A stretch of 64,000 nucleotides of DNA from the NCBI GenBank assembly GCA_028386065.3, contig JAKUCV010003210.1, positions 45,543 through 109,542 on the forward strand, given 5' to 3'. The translations under genes were made by a program, and so were the position numbers. Shown one piece after another: positions 32,450 to 44,434 of the stretch. This DNA comes from Turnera subulata. Its lineage: Eukaryota > Streptophyta > Magnoliopsida > Malpighiales > Passifloraceae. The stretch's first letter is position 1. The number at the start of each line of letters is the position of its first letter. Below the pieces are notes generated by a model, which saw nothing but the letters and a program-made list of their open reading frames with translations, had not been told where the DNA came from and searched no databases.

Positions 32450-33159
32450 GAGTTTAGCTTTTCGTTGTGTAAGCTAAGGGGAAACGAAATTACCTGGAAC
32501 GTAGAAAAATATGGGACAAAAGCAACAAAGCTACTTTTTTCAAAGGCAAATACCAGGGAAACTATGCCTAAATGAGAGAAGAATATGGACACGCCATAAG
32601 GAGGTGTGGATACATCTTTCAGAACGGAAAGAGGGGACGTGTTTTGAAGGACTTTTTCCGGCGGGTTTTGGAAATTTGTGTTTGTCATTCTTTGTTTACT
32701 TTTAACTTTCACTAAGAATTAGAAGCAAGTAGGGACAGATGATTATACTAAAAAAAAAAACGTAGTGAAAACCAAAATATTTGGTATTACATTGTGGTGT
32801 TTGACTGGAAGGTATGGTTCTATTTCCCTTTTGTTTTTTTTTCCCTATGGTGTGGGGGGACACCAGGTATGGTTCTTTCCTGGCAAAAACTAGCAGGAAT
32901 GAGAATATGGACCCACCCATAACACCAGAAGAAGGTCCTTTCTCCCTTACGTTGTTTTTTCTACTTCCTTCCTTCCTCTTTCGACGTATGTTTTTTGAAA
33001 CCAGAAAAGGTTTAGATTCCCTCAGCTGGCTCAAATTACAATGAAAAACCGTGAGAATTACATTTCAAATCTGGAGCGAAACAAAAGCTGGCTCAGAAGG
33101 AGTAGGCGTGACCAAATTGTAGAAGTGAAAGACTCAAAAGATACTTCACACTTAATGTT
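32450..33159. repeat. CNL upstream module, copy U2
   Basis: Shares GAAACGAAATTACC, TTTTTTCAAAGGCAAATACC, TTCACTAAGAATTAGAAGCAAG, AAAATATTTGG and GGACCCA...ACACCAGAAG with the DNA upstream of CNL-4 and CNL-5. No gene; probably distal promoter DNA duplicated with each unit. Confidence 0.65.
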
Positions 33160-34262
33160 TTTTTTGAACTGGAAACGATTCATTAATCAGTTGAGCCATC
33201 TTTTAGCAGTTCCATTCATGCCATTTTGATAGTCCTACGGATCACCATATTGTTAATTTGCTTTTTTGATAATCCAACTGATCACCATTCCTCCACCTTG
33301 TTTAGATTTGATTTTCAGCTGTGCTTTGACAATTCCCCTTCCATTTTCTCGGCCTGAAGCTCCTCAACATAGGTGTCATGGAGAACCAGAAGGGGTCAAA
33401 GATGGTGAAAAAAGTTGGCTCAGCGCAGTGAGAAGAGAGCGTGTGGCTTTCTTGAAGCATTGGTGCTCTCTGCTTTCTTCAAGGGTCTGGTCCATGAACT
33501 ACTATCTTTGACCATCTTGATCTCTATCTTTCATTGGCAACGTTCGTTGGCCTCAGCTGGCTTGAAATTGTTGGACGTTGTCGGGTGTTGATGCAAGCAT
33601 TCTCTATTGTGCTATTCATGTCGGTGCTGGAATTTCCACAGAGGGTGCTTCCTTCCTGCAGCATCAAACAATTCATTCCCTGCAGAATCAAAATCAAAGT
33701 AAAATCATCAAAACCAATATTAATGGTTTAAAATCGGAGAATGTCCATAACACAGCCGTGAGACGCAAACACAAATGGCTCGGATGCTACGAATATGCTT
33801 TGGGGAATCAACCAAAGCCAGAAAAAAAGAGGGAAAACCACAGGAGAACCATTTCATATTCGACGTCAATAAGAGATATCTGCTAGCAGAACCGATATCT
33901 TTAGCTGTCAAGAAAATTACAAGATAATTTGAAAGCGAAACCAATACCAATCGTAAGCTCTCGCAAGCGAGTGTTATTATTTCTAATTTGTGTTGCCCAC
34001 ATGGGCAATAAGTTTATATATCTTTTTCAATTGCACTTGTCCGTTCATGGTATTATTTTTATTAGAGCTAATTATCAAAACAAGAATGTATAACAAGATG
34101 GATGGAAGAAGATGTGCAGACCTCTTAATTATTTATGTTGAAAGAAAAAATGATAAAAGTTAGATAATTAATAACCTTGACTGTCTCAAATCCTGCTTAA
34201 AGATAATAAAATGTAGCTCAAATGGGCAAATGGTTATAAAATGTAACTTAAAGAAGGTCACA
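33160..34262. repeat. CNL 3'-flank module, copy R2 (downstream of CNL-4)
   Basis: Related to R1: GAGCCATCTTTTAGCAGTTCC, CGGCCTGAAGCTCCTCA, CTGCAGAATCAAAATCAAA, GAGATATCTGCTAGCAGA. The tail (34060-34200) matches 45060-45190 in the module of CNL-5. No conserved frame. Confidence 0.65.
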
Positions 34263-34545
34263 ATTGGAGGTCAGAAAGCATAGCGTATCAAAAAAAGAAA
34301 AGAAAAAGAAAGAGAGGAAGGAAAGCTGGCAACCCCTCTTCTCTGATACCTTTTCTCCCTCCAGCAGAGGGCAGCAGGGCGACCGCTCTTCTCGTATGCT
34401 CGCAAGGTTCGGGCAATTCTTGAAGCCCATCGTAATCCCTGATACTCTCCATGAAGGATTCTCTCAGCGATGAACAATCCTAAGTTCTTGCAAACTCCCT
34501 TCTTCTTCTATAAAGCCCTCCAACTCAATTCTTGACGGTTGGATA
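34263..34545 (-). pseudogene. Highly decayed CNL C-terminal LRR relic
   Basis: On minus, LEGFIEEEGSLQELRIV matches the SVGFIEEEDGSLxSTLQ stretch of the CNL genes. After a stop, NCPNLASIREERSPCCPLLE matches their CPKLERIPEEGLPSS...CPLLEKR end. About 100 residues of the normal intervening LRR sequence are compressed or lost. It sits inside the 3'-flank module, so it is a second, older copy of the gene end. Confidence 0.6.
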
Positions 34546-35404
34546 ACTGCAAGAAAATTGAACCAACTTAGGGTGAGTGAGTGCCTTAAAAGTTCTTCAC
34601 TTTACTATCACAGCTCGTTGATGAACTGCCAATTTTTGTGAAATGAACATTGACAAAAACAATTAAACATAACAGAAACCAGGAAAAAACAAAAAAAAAA
34701 CACTCCCCACTAGCAAAGTTTGTGTGAGATATCAACATTGCCAATAGAATTCCATCAACCTGGCTGTATGAGGAATAACTAAAAGGACCTCAAGGCTGCC
34801 ACTACCTGTTTTCCTAAGTAAATGGAAATATTCAGCTTGAAGAATGAAAGTATTTATCCATAGTCATCTCATCAGGTTGAATTATCCTTCTATGACATGC
34901 CCAATAACTTCCAGTTACAATGCCAATGCAATTCAGAATTGAAAAATGGAAGTATCCAGTCTCACACCGGCCTCCTCAATAATTTCCAGTTACAATGCCA
35001 ATGCAATTCAATACTGATACGAACTATCCTTCTTCTATGACATGTCCAATAATTTCCAGTTGCAGAGGGCTAAAGCAATTCACCTGTCAATTATATATAT
35101 AATTCAGATTGGATTTGGTTTTGCTAATTCCCGTAGCAGTACCACCAACACCCCACCTTTCCTTTCCTCCTCCGCTACTTCTTCGCTCCTGAGAGCACTG
35201 TCCGCTATCCTGACTCTGCTTCCATCATTATCATTACAAGCCGATGCATGTTTCCACAAACTTTTTGCTCTTACTGCAACATAAAGAAGAGAAAAAGTCT
35301 TAAAAATATTAAAAGAGTTTTACAAATTAAGGAGAGGGAATGGAAAATTTGTGATAGCTCTACCGCATACCTTGCTGCATGGGCGAGCTAGAAAAGAGAG
35401 ATTT
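34546..35404. other. Downstream flank of CNL-4 with a threefold minisatellite
   Basis: 34550-34700 resumes the 3'-flank module (matches 28140-28290). At 34887-35090 a unit with ATGACATGCCCAATAACTTC and CAGTTACAATGCCAATGCAA words occurs three times in diverged form. No coding frame is recognised. Confidence 0.5.
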
Positions 35405-36580
35405 TTAGTCTGCTTCTGGCACAAATATGGTGGGGATGTGAGAAATGTTGGGCCAATCTTCCCCTTTCTCCCTCTCACACCTTTTCTCCAGCAGAGGACA
35501 GCGAGAAATATCCAAATGGGAAAGGGAAGAGGGCAATCCTTCCTCTGGTAGTCTTTCAAGCTTGGGGCAATCCCTGATGTCCAATGTTTGCAGACAAGTA
35601 AGGTGTCGAAACCCCTCGTAATCCAAAGATTTATTCCCAAGATTGTCGATGCGAATTTTGATAAGACTGGAAGGCAACAATATCTTGTCGGGGAAGGATT
35701 CCATATCTTGATTATTTGTTAATGTCAAGGTTGAAAGGGAAGGGAGGTTATGCAAACCCCAAGGCATGAGCCCAGCAATGAACTTGTCGCAACTCTCAAT
35801 CCTAAGTGTTTGTAAAGTGGACGCCAAACTTCCATCTTCTTCCTCTATAAAACCCACCGATTCCAATTCTGGACAACAAAGTAGAGACAGGGAGTGAAGG
35901 GATGGGAGCGAAATGTGTTTGATCTTCCTCAGTGTCGAACGTTCAATGGATAGATACTTTAGAAAAGGCAAGGGTATTCTGTTGCCAACTGCATCATTAC
36001 AAATCCATTCCTTCCATCGTGGCATACCCGAAAATATCAATGACTGGAGAGATCTAAATGGTTGGATGGAATTGCCACTCCCATAGAAAAACTCGAGCCC
36101 CGCCGACTCCACAGATGCAAAGGCACGTATCTCGAGGCCTGAAAGAGATGGCAACTGCCCAAGTGGTGGCAAACGGGTGCAGTATCTACAATACTCAAGT
36201 TTCAAGCTCACGATGCTGGAATAAGAAGAGTCTCCAACCCAATCTGGGAAACTTGTACCCTTACATCCACTAGTCCTAATGAATCTCACATTCACATGAG
36301 GCTGCAAGTGCTCGAGTACGATTCTGTCAAGCCTACCACCATCAACCCCCAAAAACAGAACAATTCCTTCAGTCCCTTCGTCTCTTTTAAATTGGCTCCC
36401 AAGACATCTTGTTCATCCTCAACATTATCAAGATTCATGAGCTCCAATCTTCCTTGCAAATTCCGAAGCTCCCCTAACTCCCGAATGCTAGACCCTCGCC
36501 CTTTGCCCACGACGAATCTTATTAGTGTTTGGAGCTTAATCAATTTACCAATATGTGCTGGCATATGTTTCAAACGAAAT
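35405..36580 (-). pseudogene. CNL-4: LRR-only remnant fused to distal promoter DNA
   Basis: Two overlapping frames: 36573-36292 (LIKLQTLIRFVVGKGRGSSI, LGELRNLQGRLEL) and 36352-35405 (315 aa, LPPLGQLPSLSGLEI, SVGFIEEEDGSLASTLQ, CPLLEKRCEREKGEDWPNIS). A shift at the TTTTTGGGGG run near 36350 separates them. Coiled coil, NB-ARC and the first LRRs are absent. At 36571-36578 coding sequence (compare CAAACGAGAAGTCTCC at 48273 in CNL-5) switches to AAACGAAATTACC, which belongs to the upstream module (compare 32481). The shared AAACGA marks a microhomology deletion that removed the start and core promoter. Confidence 0.88.
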
Positions 36581-37590
36581 TACCAGGAAAGCAACTTTTT
36601 TCAAAGGCAAATACCAGGAAACATAAGCTGGTATTATTGATAGGTGGACTCTTCTCCTACGGGTTCTGGAAATTAGTGTTTGTCACTCTTTGTTTACTTT
36701 TACTTTCACTAAGAATTAGAAGCAAGTGAGGACAGATGGTTATACTAAAAAAACCTAATGAAAACCAAAATATTTGGTTTTGCATTGCGGTGTTTGACTG
36801 GAAGGTGGTCTATTTCCCTTTTGTTTATTTCCCTGTGGAGGGACACCAGCAGGTATGGTTCTTTCCTGGCAAGAACTAGCAGGACAGAGAATATGGACCC
36901 ATAACACCAGAGAAGAAGGTCCTTTGTTCTTACATGGAATAAGAATTTCTAAATTGCTAGGTTTAAGAATTTCTAAATTGCTAGGTTTCTTTGACTAACA
37001 TAACATTTGGTAGGAAAACACCCTACTACTATATCGAGTTTTGTGGGTTTAGGATAGGACTTTCTCTACTTTTTTATATTAGTAGACAGACAGTTCATTC
37101 TCTCGCTACCCACTAGGCCACTACTCTCCTTCCCTCGCAAAATCACAAAGATATTGATTCTTTTAAGAATTTTTAATTGCATGGATCCAATTTCGCTATG
37201 ATTGATGGCCCTTCCCTATCCACCCACCCACCACTTGCATTCTCCAATATTAGATTAAAGCCAAATAATTTTTTTTGGTTATAGGAGAAATGGAGAATAG
37301 ATTTTTTTTTTTTTATCACACCATAAAGCTCCATTGTTTACCTCTATATACCTATATACCCTTGTACCCTACTTCCCCAGACTAATATAATTCTCTCGCA
37401 TCCAGACTCGACCCGAAAAGCCTTGGTGATGCAAAGTCTTCCATGCCAACGTGACCAAAGGTCGTCAGAGAATAGAAATAATTTTAGATAATAGGCAACC
37501 TGGAGTGCAAGGACCAAACAACCTATTTGGAGAACCAAGGATGCAAACTGAAAAGTGAACAATTGAAAAAGGCAACCATATAATAAAATA
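36581..37590. repeat. CNL upstream module, copy U4
   Basis: Matches U2 and the DNA upstream of CNL-5 in order: TTTTTTCAAAGGCAAATACC, TTCACTAAGAATTAGAAGCAAG, ACACCAGAGAAGAAGGTCC, CCACTACTCTCC, then CTCTATATACCTATATACCC and CGACCCGAAAAGCC. No gene. Confidence 0.65.
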
Positions 37591-37605
37591 ACTAATCAAA
37601 GTTCT

Positions 37606-37797
37606 AGTTCTACGAATATGGGTTGGTGTAAGTGATAAGCGATTTGGTTTCGCTTAAGCAAGGACTCGAGTTTGAGTCCTCGTGTACTCAGAAAATCCTC
37701 ATTGAGAGACTCACCCACCATACCCAGGTACAAGACGCGGGACGCATCCGAATTAGTGAGAGCAAAGCTCCGGAAACCGGGAGGGGAACCAATAAAA
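37606..37797 (+). mobile_element. tRNA-derived SINE with target duplication
   Basis: A box TGGTGTAAGTG (37624-37634) and B box GAGTTTGAGTCC (37668-37679), then the body AGAGACTCACCCACCA ... GGACGCATCCGAATTAGTG, ending in an A-rich tail. The exact 15-bp direct repeat ACTAATCAAAGTTCT flanks it (37591-37605 and 37798-37812). About 192 bp, the usual length for plant SINEs. Confidence 0.9.
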
Positions 37798-37812
37798 ACT
37801 AATCAAAGTTCT

Positions 37813-39403
37813 CTTTGGTGTTATAGGAGAATAGATTTATTTATTTTTCTCATTTTAAAAAGCATCCTATTAAATACATTAGTACTATGTAAACAAGCAA
37901 ATAAACAAGCCATTTGCTTGAGCATCCATTTTCCTACACCCAGACTCAAATCCGGGTGACCTTGATAACCCAAGGTCTTGAATGTCAAAGCGACCAAGAG
38001 TGGCTGGAGGAGAATAGGTTTATTTGTAAATAATAGGACTCTAGCGCATTTAGCTTTGATCTGGACACAAAGGATCGATATACCAAGAGATCCTAGAAGT
38101 GCAAAGGAAGGCAGCCAATCCGCACAGCAGTTGGCCTCTCGAAAGATATGACAGCTGCCAATCCCATTGCATATCTGTTGTACAGAGCAGAAATGCCCTG
38201 CGGATTGGGACCTATATATATATAGCATCCACTTCCACTTCTACTTGCCCAAAACTATAGCTCCCAAACTCTTTTGAGACCTACAAAAAGGGCCCAAAGC
38301 TCCGTAACAAGTGGAGAGGATAAACCAATGCTAAAACAAAAACCCCAAATCCAATTACCATGAGAATCACATAAAAGGCCACCCAGCAACAGGCTTTGTC
38401 TCCACAGACGGTAGCATCCGAGTTTAATCTAACCCATCTATAAGTCGGACACAGCCACTTGACCAATACATCATGCCGCAAAGATTCTACATTAATAGGC
38501 AAACATACAGGAATGCACAGAGAAAGAGTAAGTGGCACATAAAAAGGGCTTTTACCCAGACCAATTGGTGATGCTACACCCAGAGGCACCCACCAAAGCT
38601 CAAATTGAAGGTAGCTAATTAAGTAGCTCATAAACATGCTGCAGTGTAATCAAAGGCTACAAGCAACATCAGAAAAGAAATCAGACCTTCAAAAGCGGCT
38701 TAGAAAAGGTTGCTTTTGAGGACAGGACAGTATAGCTTATCAGAAAAGGTTGCTTTTGAGGACAGGACACTATAATTTATGAAAAGGTTGCTTTTGAGAA
38801 AAAGACACAAAGTTTATCCTGGATCATCAAAAGAAAGTTCAATTTAAGAAAATACCTTTTCTTCAAGCGCGGCTCCACAAGCACAACGGAGGCTATAGAT
38901 AGTGAAAGAAGTCGACCGGAGGAGTTTGGCTGTGTAATGGAGGTGGAAGAGGAAGATGTAGGGATTTAGGGAGATTAATATTGGGGTTAGGGTTGAGTGA
39001 GGGGAATCCTTTTTGGGTTGAAGAATGGGAAATGTTTGTGCTTCCAGATTGGGATTAAATACATTTTTACTTCCTGAATTCTAACTCATTTTTTACTGAA
39101 CTTTTTTTTTTCGACCAAAGATTCAATTAACCACTCCCGTCCAAGCCAAAAGGATTCCATTTCTCGCACTAACGGAATATGGGGATGATTGACGCATGAA
39201 AATATCTTAATCGTCCCATACATTTCCTTTTTTCCTAACAAAAATAAAACAAAAAATATTCATACTAGAAAAGAAAAAGAACTCGTGGTCTCTCCAAATC
39301 CAAATCACTCCCGCTGCAAAGCAACTCTTCCACCACTATTGAGCCATCACCCTCTCCAAATCGCTCAAGCGCCACCACAGCGAGCCATCTTCCTCAACTA
39401 CTG
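37813..39403. other. Intergenic DNA between the CNL-4 upstream module and the Athila remnant
   Basis: 37813-38040 matches 58800-58900 and the flanks near 37970 repeat the AAGGTCTTGAATGTCAA block also found at 52090. No recognisable gene. 38703-38812 holds a short tandem repeat. The CT-rich patch 39290-39400 has no supported frame. Confidence 0.5.
38703..38812. repeat. Threefold tandem repeat, period 38-40 bp
   Basis: Units start GAAAAGGTTGCTTTTGAG at 38703, 38743 and 38781. Confidence 0.85.
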
Positions 39404-41148
39404 TTGTCACTAAAATTTGCACTTCTAGATGTGGGTCAGGGGATGTGACGGCAGCTCCAAGAGAAGCCCATGATCAAAGTTCAAATGGCTTTATAGCCAA
39501 AAGCTCATTTCCCCAAATGAGCAAGTCCAAGACTACGAGGCGGACATAAGGGAGATCCAGGCCCTAGCCCAAGCAAGAGCATACCTCAGAGTAATCCAAC
39601 CAGGTCTGTGGGCAACCACGCTACAGGGGAAGGAAAGTCTTACCCTACCTTAGGGATGCGGTCCTGGACGAAAGGAGAACAAGGGGAAAATAGGTCTTTG
39701 TCTCACCGTGTGAATGAAACAAATAAGGCCACCCTACAGATACAGTAGATGGAGCCACATGCAGGTTGATATGTGTGTATCATATAGTAATTTGGAGCAT
39801 AAAATATCCTTTTGCCCAAGTATTCAGTTAAAGATCATACATGTTTGTAGTTTTAGCTCATTTTCTACAAGTATTGCTTTCACTTATTAGTTTCTGCTTT
39901 CAAGCACCTTTTGTTGCAAAATGGTCTGATTTTCGAAGAATTGAAGCCCTTTATAGAATTCCGGAAAGTTTGGAGCCAATTTTTGAAGATTTTCTGAAGA
40001 TGAGTTTTCAACAGGGTCATACTGTTGAAACCCGCAGAACCAGGACCTGATGCTGTATTAATCCTGCGACAAAAGGGAGACTTGTTGGCCAATTAAGCTT
40101 CAGCGCCGACTTGTTGCTACTCCTAAAGATATAAAAAGGATCATTACTGCGCAAAAGAGGGAAAAAGTCCTAGAAAATATTAATTCCTATATTCTAGCTA
40201 CCTTAGCTAGATTGTAGGAATTAAAGGCTAGGGTTTCATAATTATAAAAACACACCGACAACAAAAAATCATAACTTTTTCCCTTCTTTTTATTACAGTT
40301 GTCGACAGCAGCAAGGAGGTGGAGAAGAAGCTCTCTTGTGGAAGTTTTATTTATTTTTTTTATTTTGGTTTGTATTATGAACAAATCCTCCATGTTTGTT
40401 TATTTTCTAGCTATGATATAAATCCTTCTTTCTAGGTCAAGAGGGATGTAGCTACTTGATTTCTTTCATGGTTTAATTACTCCTCAAGCAGTTTTCTTAT
40501 CGTTTTCTTGATTGTTTTGTGTGTGCTTATTCAAGGATTAAGACTGGCCATCTTTAGTTCTTGCCTTAGGATTTAAACCAAGTACCGACAGAAGAAGTTT
40601 AATTCTGGAAAAACACAAATTAACCTTAATCTAGGTGCTGAAAGGTAATAGATTATTGTGGAATTAGTAATAACACAAAACATCATTGCTCTTAGGAATA
40701 TGTTTGATCCACGAAAATGGTAGAATTGACCTTTGAGACAAAATTATACCTCCAAAAGTCGATAATTTCACCATAGGTTGTTACCCATAAAAAAACGAGT
40801 AGAAGGTTGTAGATTTTTAGCGAACAGTGTCGCCCCGTTCACAGAAATGGAACAGAGTCACCCTGCTAGCAGAGTCAGGAGGATAATTAAGGCATAAAAG
40901 GATAGAGTAGTGAATTCTGATTGTTCTAGACCTTCTATAATCTGATCTTTTCATATAATTCACAGTTTATTTGCATTACTTTATTGTTGATTTCAATTTC
41001 AATTTACAATCCCCAAATCGATACTTCTTTTACTGTTTTCAGTCTAACGGAGTGAGTCTGTTGATTAGTTATTTTGCCTAGTCCTTGTGGATATGACCTT
41101 GTATGCTATCTCGATCTGTGCATTTTCAGATTTTACGCGTCAAGTTTT

Positions 41149-41168
41149 TGGCGCCGTTGCCGAGGACT
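41149..41168 (+). other. Athila-type primer-binding site
   Basis: TTTTTGGCGCCGTTGCCGAG follows the LTR end. TGGCGCCGTTGCCG is the familiar start of the internal region of plant Athila-type elements. Confidence 0.75.
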
Positions 41169-41257
41169 AGCGTCAAATAATTAATTACTGATTTATTTCT
41201 TTAGGCTTTTATTTGTGTTTTACTATCTCTTTTCCCGAATTTCAGGTTTCAGCACTA

Positions 41258-41985
41258 TATGAGCTCGGGAACTCGCAGCAAAAACCCTGACCTCATCTCT
41301 GTTTCTGACCCTGAATCACTCCTACAATCTAAGTCACAAAGTCTGGAAGAGACTCTGAACAGTGCCACTCTGTCAGAAATATCCGCGACAAGAAAAGTAT
41401 GAGAGGAAAAAGACGCATTGGCTTTTGTTCATGTTCCAATGGCGAACGAAGAGAATGAGCTGAACATTGTGCCCATGAATTAGCTGCTGGCGCGAGGGAT
41501 TGAGAAAAGGAACTACCCCATTGTCCATCCAAAAATCATAGCAACTCAATACGAGCTGAAACCAGGCCTTATTCAGCTAGTGGAGAATCGCACTTTCGGT
41601 GGCTCACCATCGGAGGACCCACACCAGCACTTGCAAAATTTCCTTCAATATTGTGACACTGTCTAGAACAGAGATTATAATGATGATGCCAAGCAGCTCC
41701 TTCTATTCCCTTACTCATTGAGGGATCGAATTGGAGTCTACATTCTTGAAAAAGTATTTCCCCACTGTCAAACAGACTCAACTTCGGTTAGATATTCAAT
41801 GATTCAGGCAAAAAAAGTGATGAATCCCTCATGGAAGCTTGGGATAGATATCAGGACTTGATTGCAAGGTGTCCGAATCACTTTATTTGACTATTGGTAT
41901 TGTTCCAAACCTTTAATGATACGGTAACACCTGCAAGGTAGTCTATCTTGAATTCTATTGCAGGGGGAATTTCTTGACTAAGCTG
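41258..41985 (+). pseudogene. Athila-like gag fragment
   Basis: From ATGAGCTCGGGAACTCGC the frames give IVHPKIIATQYELKPGLIQL, FGGSPSEDPHQHLQNFLQYC and LLLFPYSLRD. After a shift come SLMEAWDRYQDLIARCPNHF, LFQTFNDTV and LNSIAGG. These are the landmarks of Athila-type gag in the right order. Several stops and at least one frameshift make it non-functional. Homology ends at the LTR fragment. Confidence 0.75.
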
Positions 41986-41987
41986 AA

Positions 41988-42196
41988 CTTTTGTAATCTG
42001 ACCTTTTCATATAATTCACAGTTTGTTTGCGTTACTTTATTGTTGATTTCGATTTCAATTTACAATCCCCAAATCGATACTTCTTTTACTGTTTTCTGTC
42101 TAACATAGTGAGTCTGTTGATTAGTTATTTTGCCTAGTCCCTGTAGATACGACCTTGTATGCTATCTCGATCTGTGCACTTACAGATTTTACGAGT
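41988..42196 (+). repeat. 3' LTR fragment of the Athila-like remnant
   Basis: Matches 40937-41145 from TAATCTGA to GATTTTACG. The last CA and any target duplication are not clear. Confidence 0.8.
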
Positions 42197-42339
42197 GGAT
42201 GCGAATGAAGGAGGTACCCTGTGCCTGCTCAGCATCCAACTGCATTACAAGACTTGAAGGAAGAGATACTTGATCACAAAGGAACCGCAACTACTATACA
42301 AGCACGAGAAAGGGAAAGACACACACACAAATATGCATC

Positions 42340-42710
42340 TTTAGTTTATTTTACTTTTCATTTCATTTACTTTTATCTCTCGTAACCCTTATCTCTTTAT
42401 GTTTACTCTCTTGCACCATTAACTCTTTACTTTTCTTGCCATTTACTTTTATCTCTCGCTACCCTTAACTCCTTTACTTTTATCTCTTACACTCTTAACT
42501 CTTTATTTTTCATCTCATTTACTTTTATCTCTCGCTATCCTTAACTTTTTAACTTTTGCCTCTCGCACCCTTAACTCCTTTACTTTTATCTCTCCTTACT
42601 CTTAACTCTTTTTAATTTTTATCTTTCATACCCTTAAACTCCATTACTTTTAGCTCTTGTTATCCTTATCTTTTCCTAACCCTTTATCTTCACCCCTTGT
42701 TATCCTTTTT
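42340..42710. repeat. Degenerate minisatellite, unit about 30 bp
   Basis: Roughly twelve diverged units built on TTTACTTTTATCTCTCGC followed by TACCCTTAACTC. The pyrimidine-rich bias is kept throughout. No gene. Confidence 0.8.
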
Positions 42711-43539
42711 TGTTCTGGAATGTGTGCAGGTTTCCCTCCCCCTCTCTCTCTCTCTTTGTGATCGCTACCTATGGTTGAAACTATAAGATCGCAGGAGCTT
42801 GGTATAGGAGAGGCTCCGCTTGCTTCCGTCTGGGCTGCAATTACCTCTTGTAATCCAAGTATTATTAATAAATTCAAGGCCCTTAGGCATGTTTTTATTT
42901 GTTCTTGTGCAAAGCCCAACTATAGACATGCAACACAGTCTGTCCAAAATGCCTTAGTTTTGGGTTTGGCAGTTAAGGGGTTGCTTGTTCTGTTTCCGCT
43001 ACAATATAATTTTAGTGCATTTGTCGGGGAGGCTTCTGAGCCTTTCTTCACAAAGAACAATGGTTGAAACCCAGAAGCAGCTACAACTAAAAGGGGCTCT
43101 AAGGGAAATATACTGCGAGGTTTGTGCAGTTAATGAGTCCGGACTCTCCGTGGAAGAAAAGAATGCATGGTAGCAAGAGCTTGAAATGGAGCCACCCCAA
43201 GATTAATGTGGGGCAGCAGATCCAGGGTTCGGCGGTCTTTGTCCCTAGCCCATCTGCCAGTCAAGGAGGTGCAAACATTGGTGTCTAGAGAGCTCAGCAG
43301 TGACAGGTCACCTGGACCGCCGCTGAGGTTGAGTAGAGAAATCAATTCATGGAAAGGCCCATAATGGCAAGAGTTAGAGCAATAATGGAGGCAATGGCGG
43401 GCGGACAACAACCAGTTGTGCTACAGACAACGGCACCGGTTTCCTTTTATGCTCAGTACGTAGCTACGTCATTGGAATCCACAAGTACGAAGCGAATGAC
43501 TGAACACGATTCATTTATGTCTGTCTGTTCGTCAAGTGG
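42711..43539. other. Unassigned stretch with short frames
   Basis: The longest plus frame (42771-43067, 98 codons) and neighbours at 42985, 43349 and 43130 (minus) show no motif I recognise. The area could be decayed transposon DNA. Nothing firm can be called. Confidence 0.4.
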
Positions 43540-43990
43540 GAAGAGGACGAGGAGGCACCTTCATTTCTATCTGTCTGCATCTAGTCGCCATTGGCCAAAG
43601 CAAAGTCAAAATGATAATTAAATATAAAGGACGAGTATATTCCTAGACATTTCCTTCTCCTCTCGCTACCGTCGTCACTTCAAACCCACTGGACCACTAC
43701 TCTCTTTCCCTCGCAAAATCACAAAGATGTTGATAAAGATGGTTATCTAATTTTATCGGATTTAGATACTTTAAGAATTTTCATTTGCATAGATTCCTTT
43801 TCGCTATGGTTGACGGTCCTTCCCTATCCACCCACCCACTCACCACTTGGATTCTCCATTATTAGATTAAAGCCAAATATTTTTTTATCATACTATAAAG
43901 CTCCATTGTTCACCTCTACATACCTACATACCCTTATACCCTACTTCCCCAAACTAATAACATTGACTCGACCCGAAAGGTCTTAGTGAA
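43540..43990. repeat. Orphan CNL upstream module
   Basis: Matches 51255-51700 upstream of CNL-5: GGACGAGGAGGCACCTTC, GCCAAAGCAAAGTCAAAAT, CACTACTCTCTTTCCCTCGC, TGTTGATAAAGATG, TTCGCTATGGTTGA, CATACCCTTATACCC. No CNL gene lies next to it on the expected (left) side, so it marks a lost unit. Confidence 0.7.
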
Positions 43991-44104
43991 AGGTCTTGGG
44001 TAATATATAAACTCCATTCTTCAGTGCCATCTAAGCTCCACCTCAAACTTTGTGCCTGTAACTGCCATCGCGAACCTTTATCGAATCTGTGTTCCGCTAC
44101 CAGT

Positions 44105-44430
44105 TGTTGGGGAAAACTGCAAAAGATTCGCGAAATATAAAACAGGACATAAGAATTTAACATGGTTCGGCCTTAAACTTGCCTACATCCACGAACGAAA
44201 TATTAGTATATAAAACCTCCCAAGAAAATACTCCTCTCTCAAGTCATAAAACTTTTTTCTATTCTTTTTCTACTCTAGTCGCACACTCAGAACTACTTTG
44301 CAGCTCTACTACAAGCCAATCCAAAACCTCCTATTTATAATAGCAAAAAAACTACTATTTGAAGGACACTCCAAATAAATTAAATACACTATCTTATAGT
44401 GGGCCAAGTCCAAATCCCAAGGCCGACAAA
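44105..44430. mobile_element. Possible solo LTR or TRIM remnant
   Basis: Begins TGTTGGGGAAAACTGC and contains AACATGGTTCGGCC with CCTACATCCACGAA, words common in short plant LTRs. Ends near GGCCGACA. It sits between the orphan upstream module and the next 3'-flank module. No target duplication could be shown. Confidence 0.4.
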
Positions 44431-44434
44431 TATG

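Larger units (their letters stand above)
39404..42200 (+). mobile_element. Athila-like Ty3/gypsy remnant: LTR, gag fragment, LTR fragment
   Basis: A probable 5' LTR (left edge uncertain, near 39404) ends at 41148, just before a primer-binding site. A decayed gag follows. Then about 206 bp of a second LTR end (41988-42196) repeat 40937-41145 with about 7 percent mismatches by eye. All of pol is missing, so an internal deletion joined gag to the 3' LTR. Confidence 0.75.

Noticed and set aside
42771..43067. 98-codon plus frame as a host gene
   Set aside because: No recognisable domain, no conserved counterpart in the window, and decayed repeats on both sides; reported only as unassigned.
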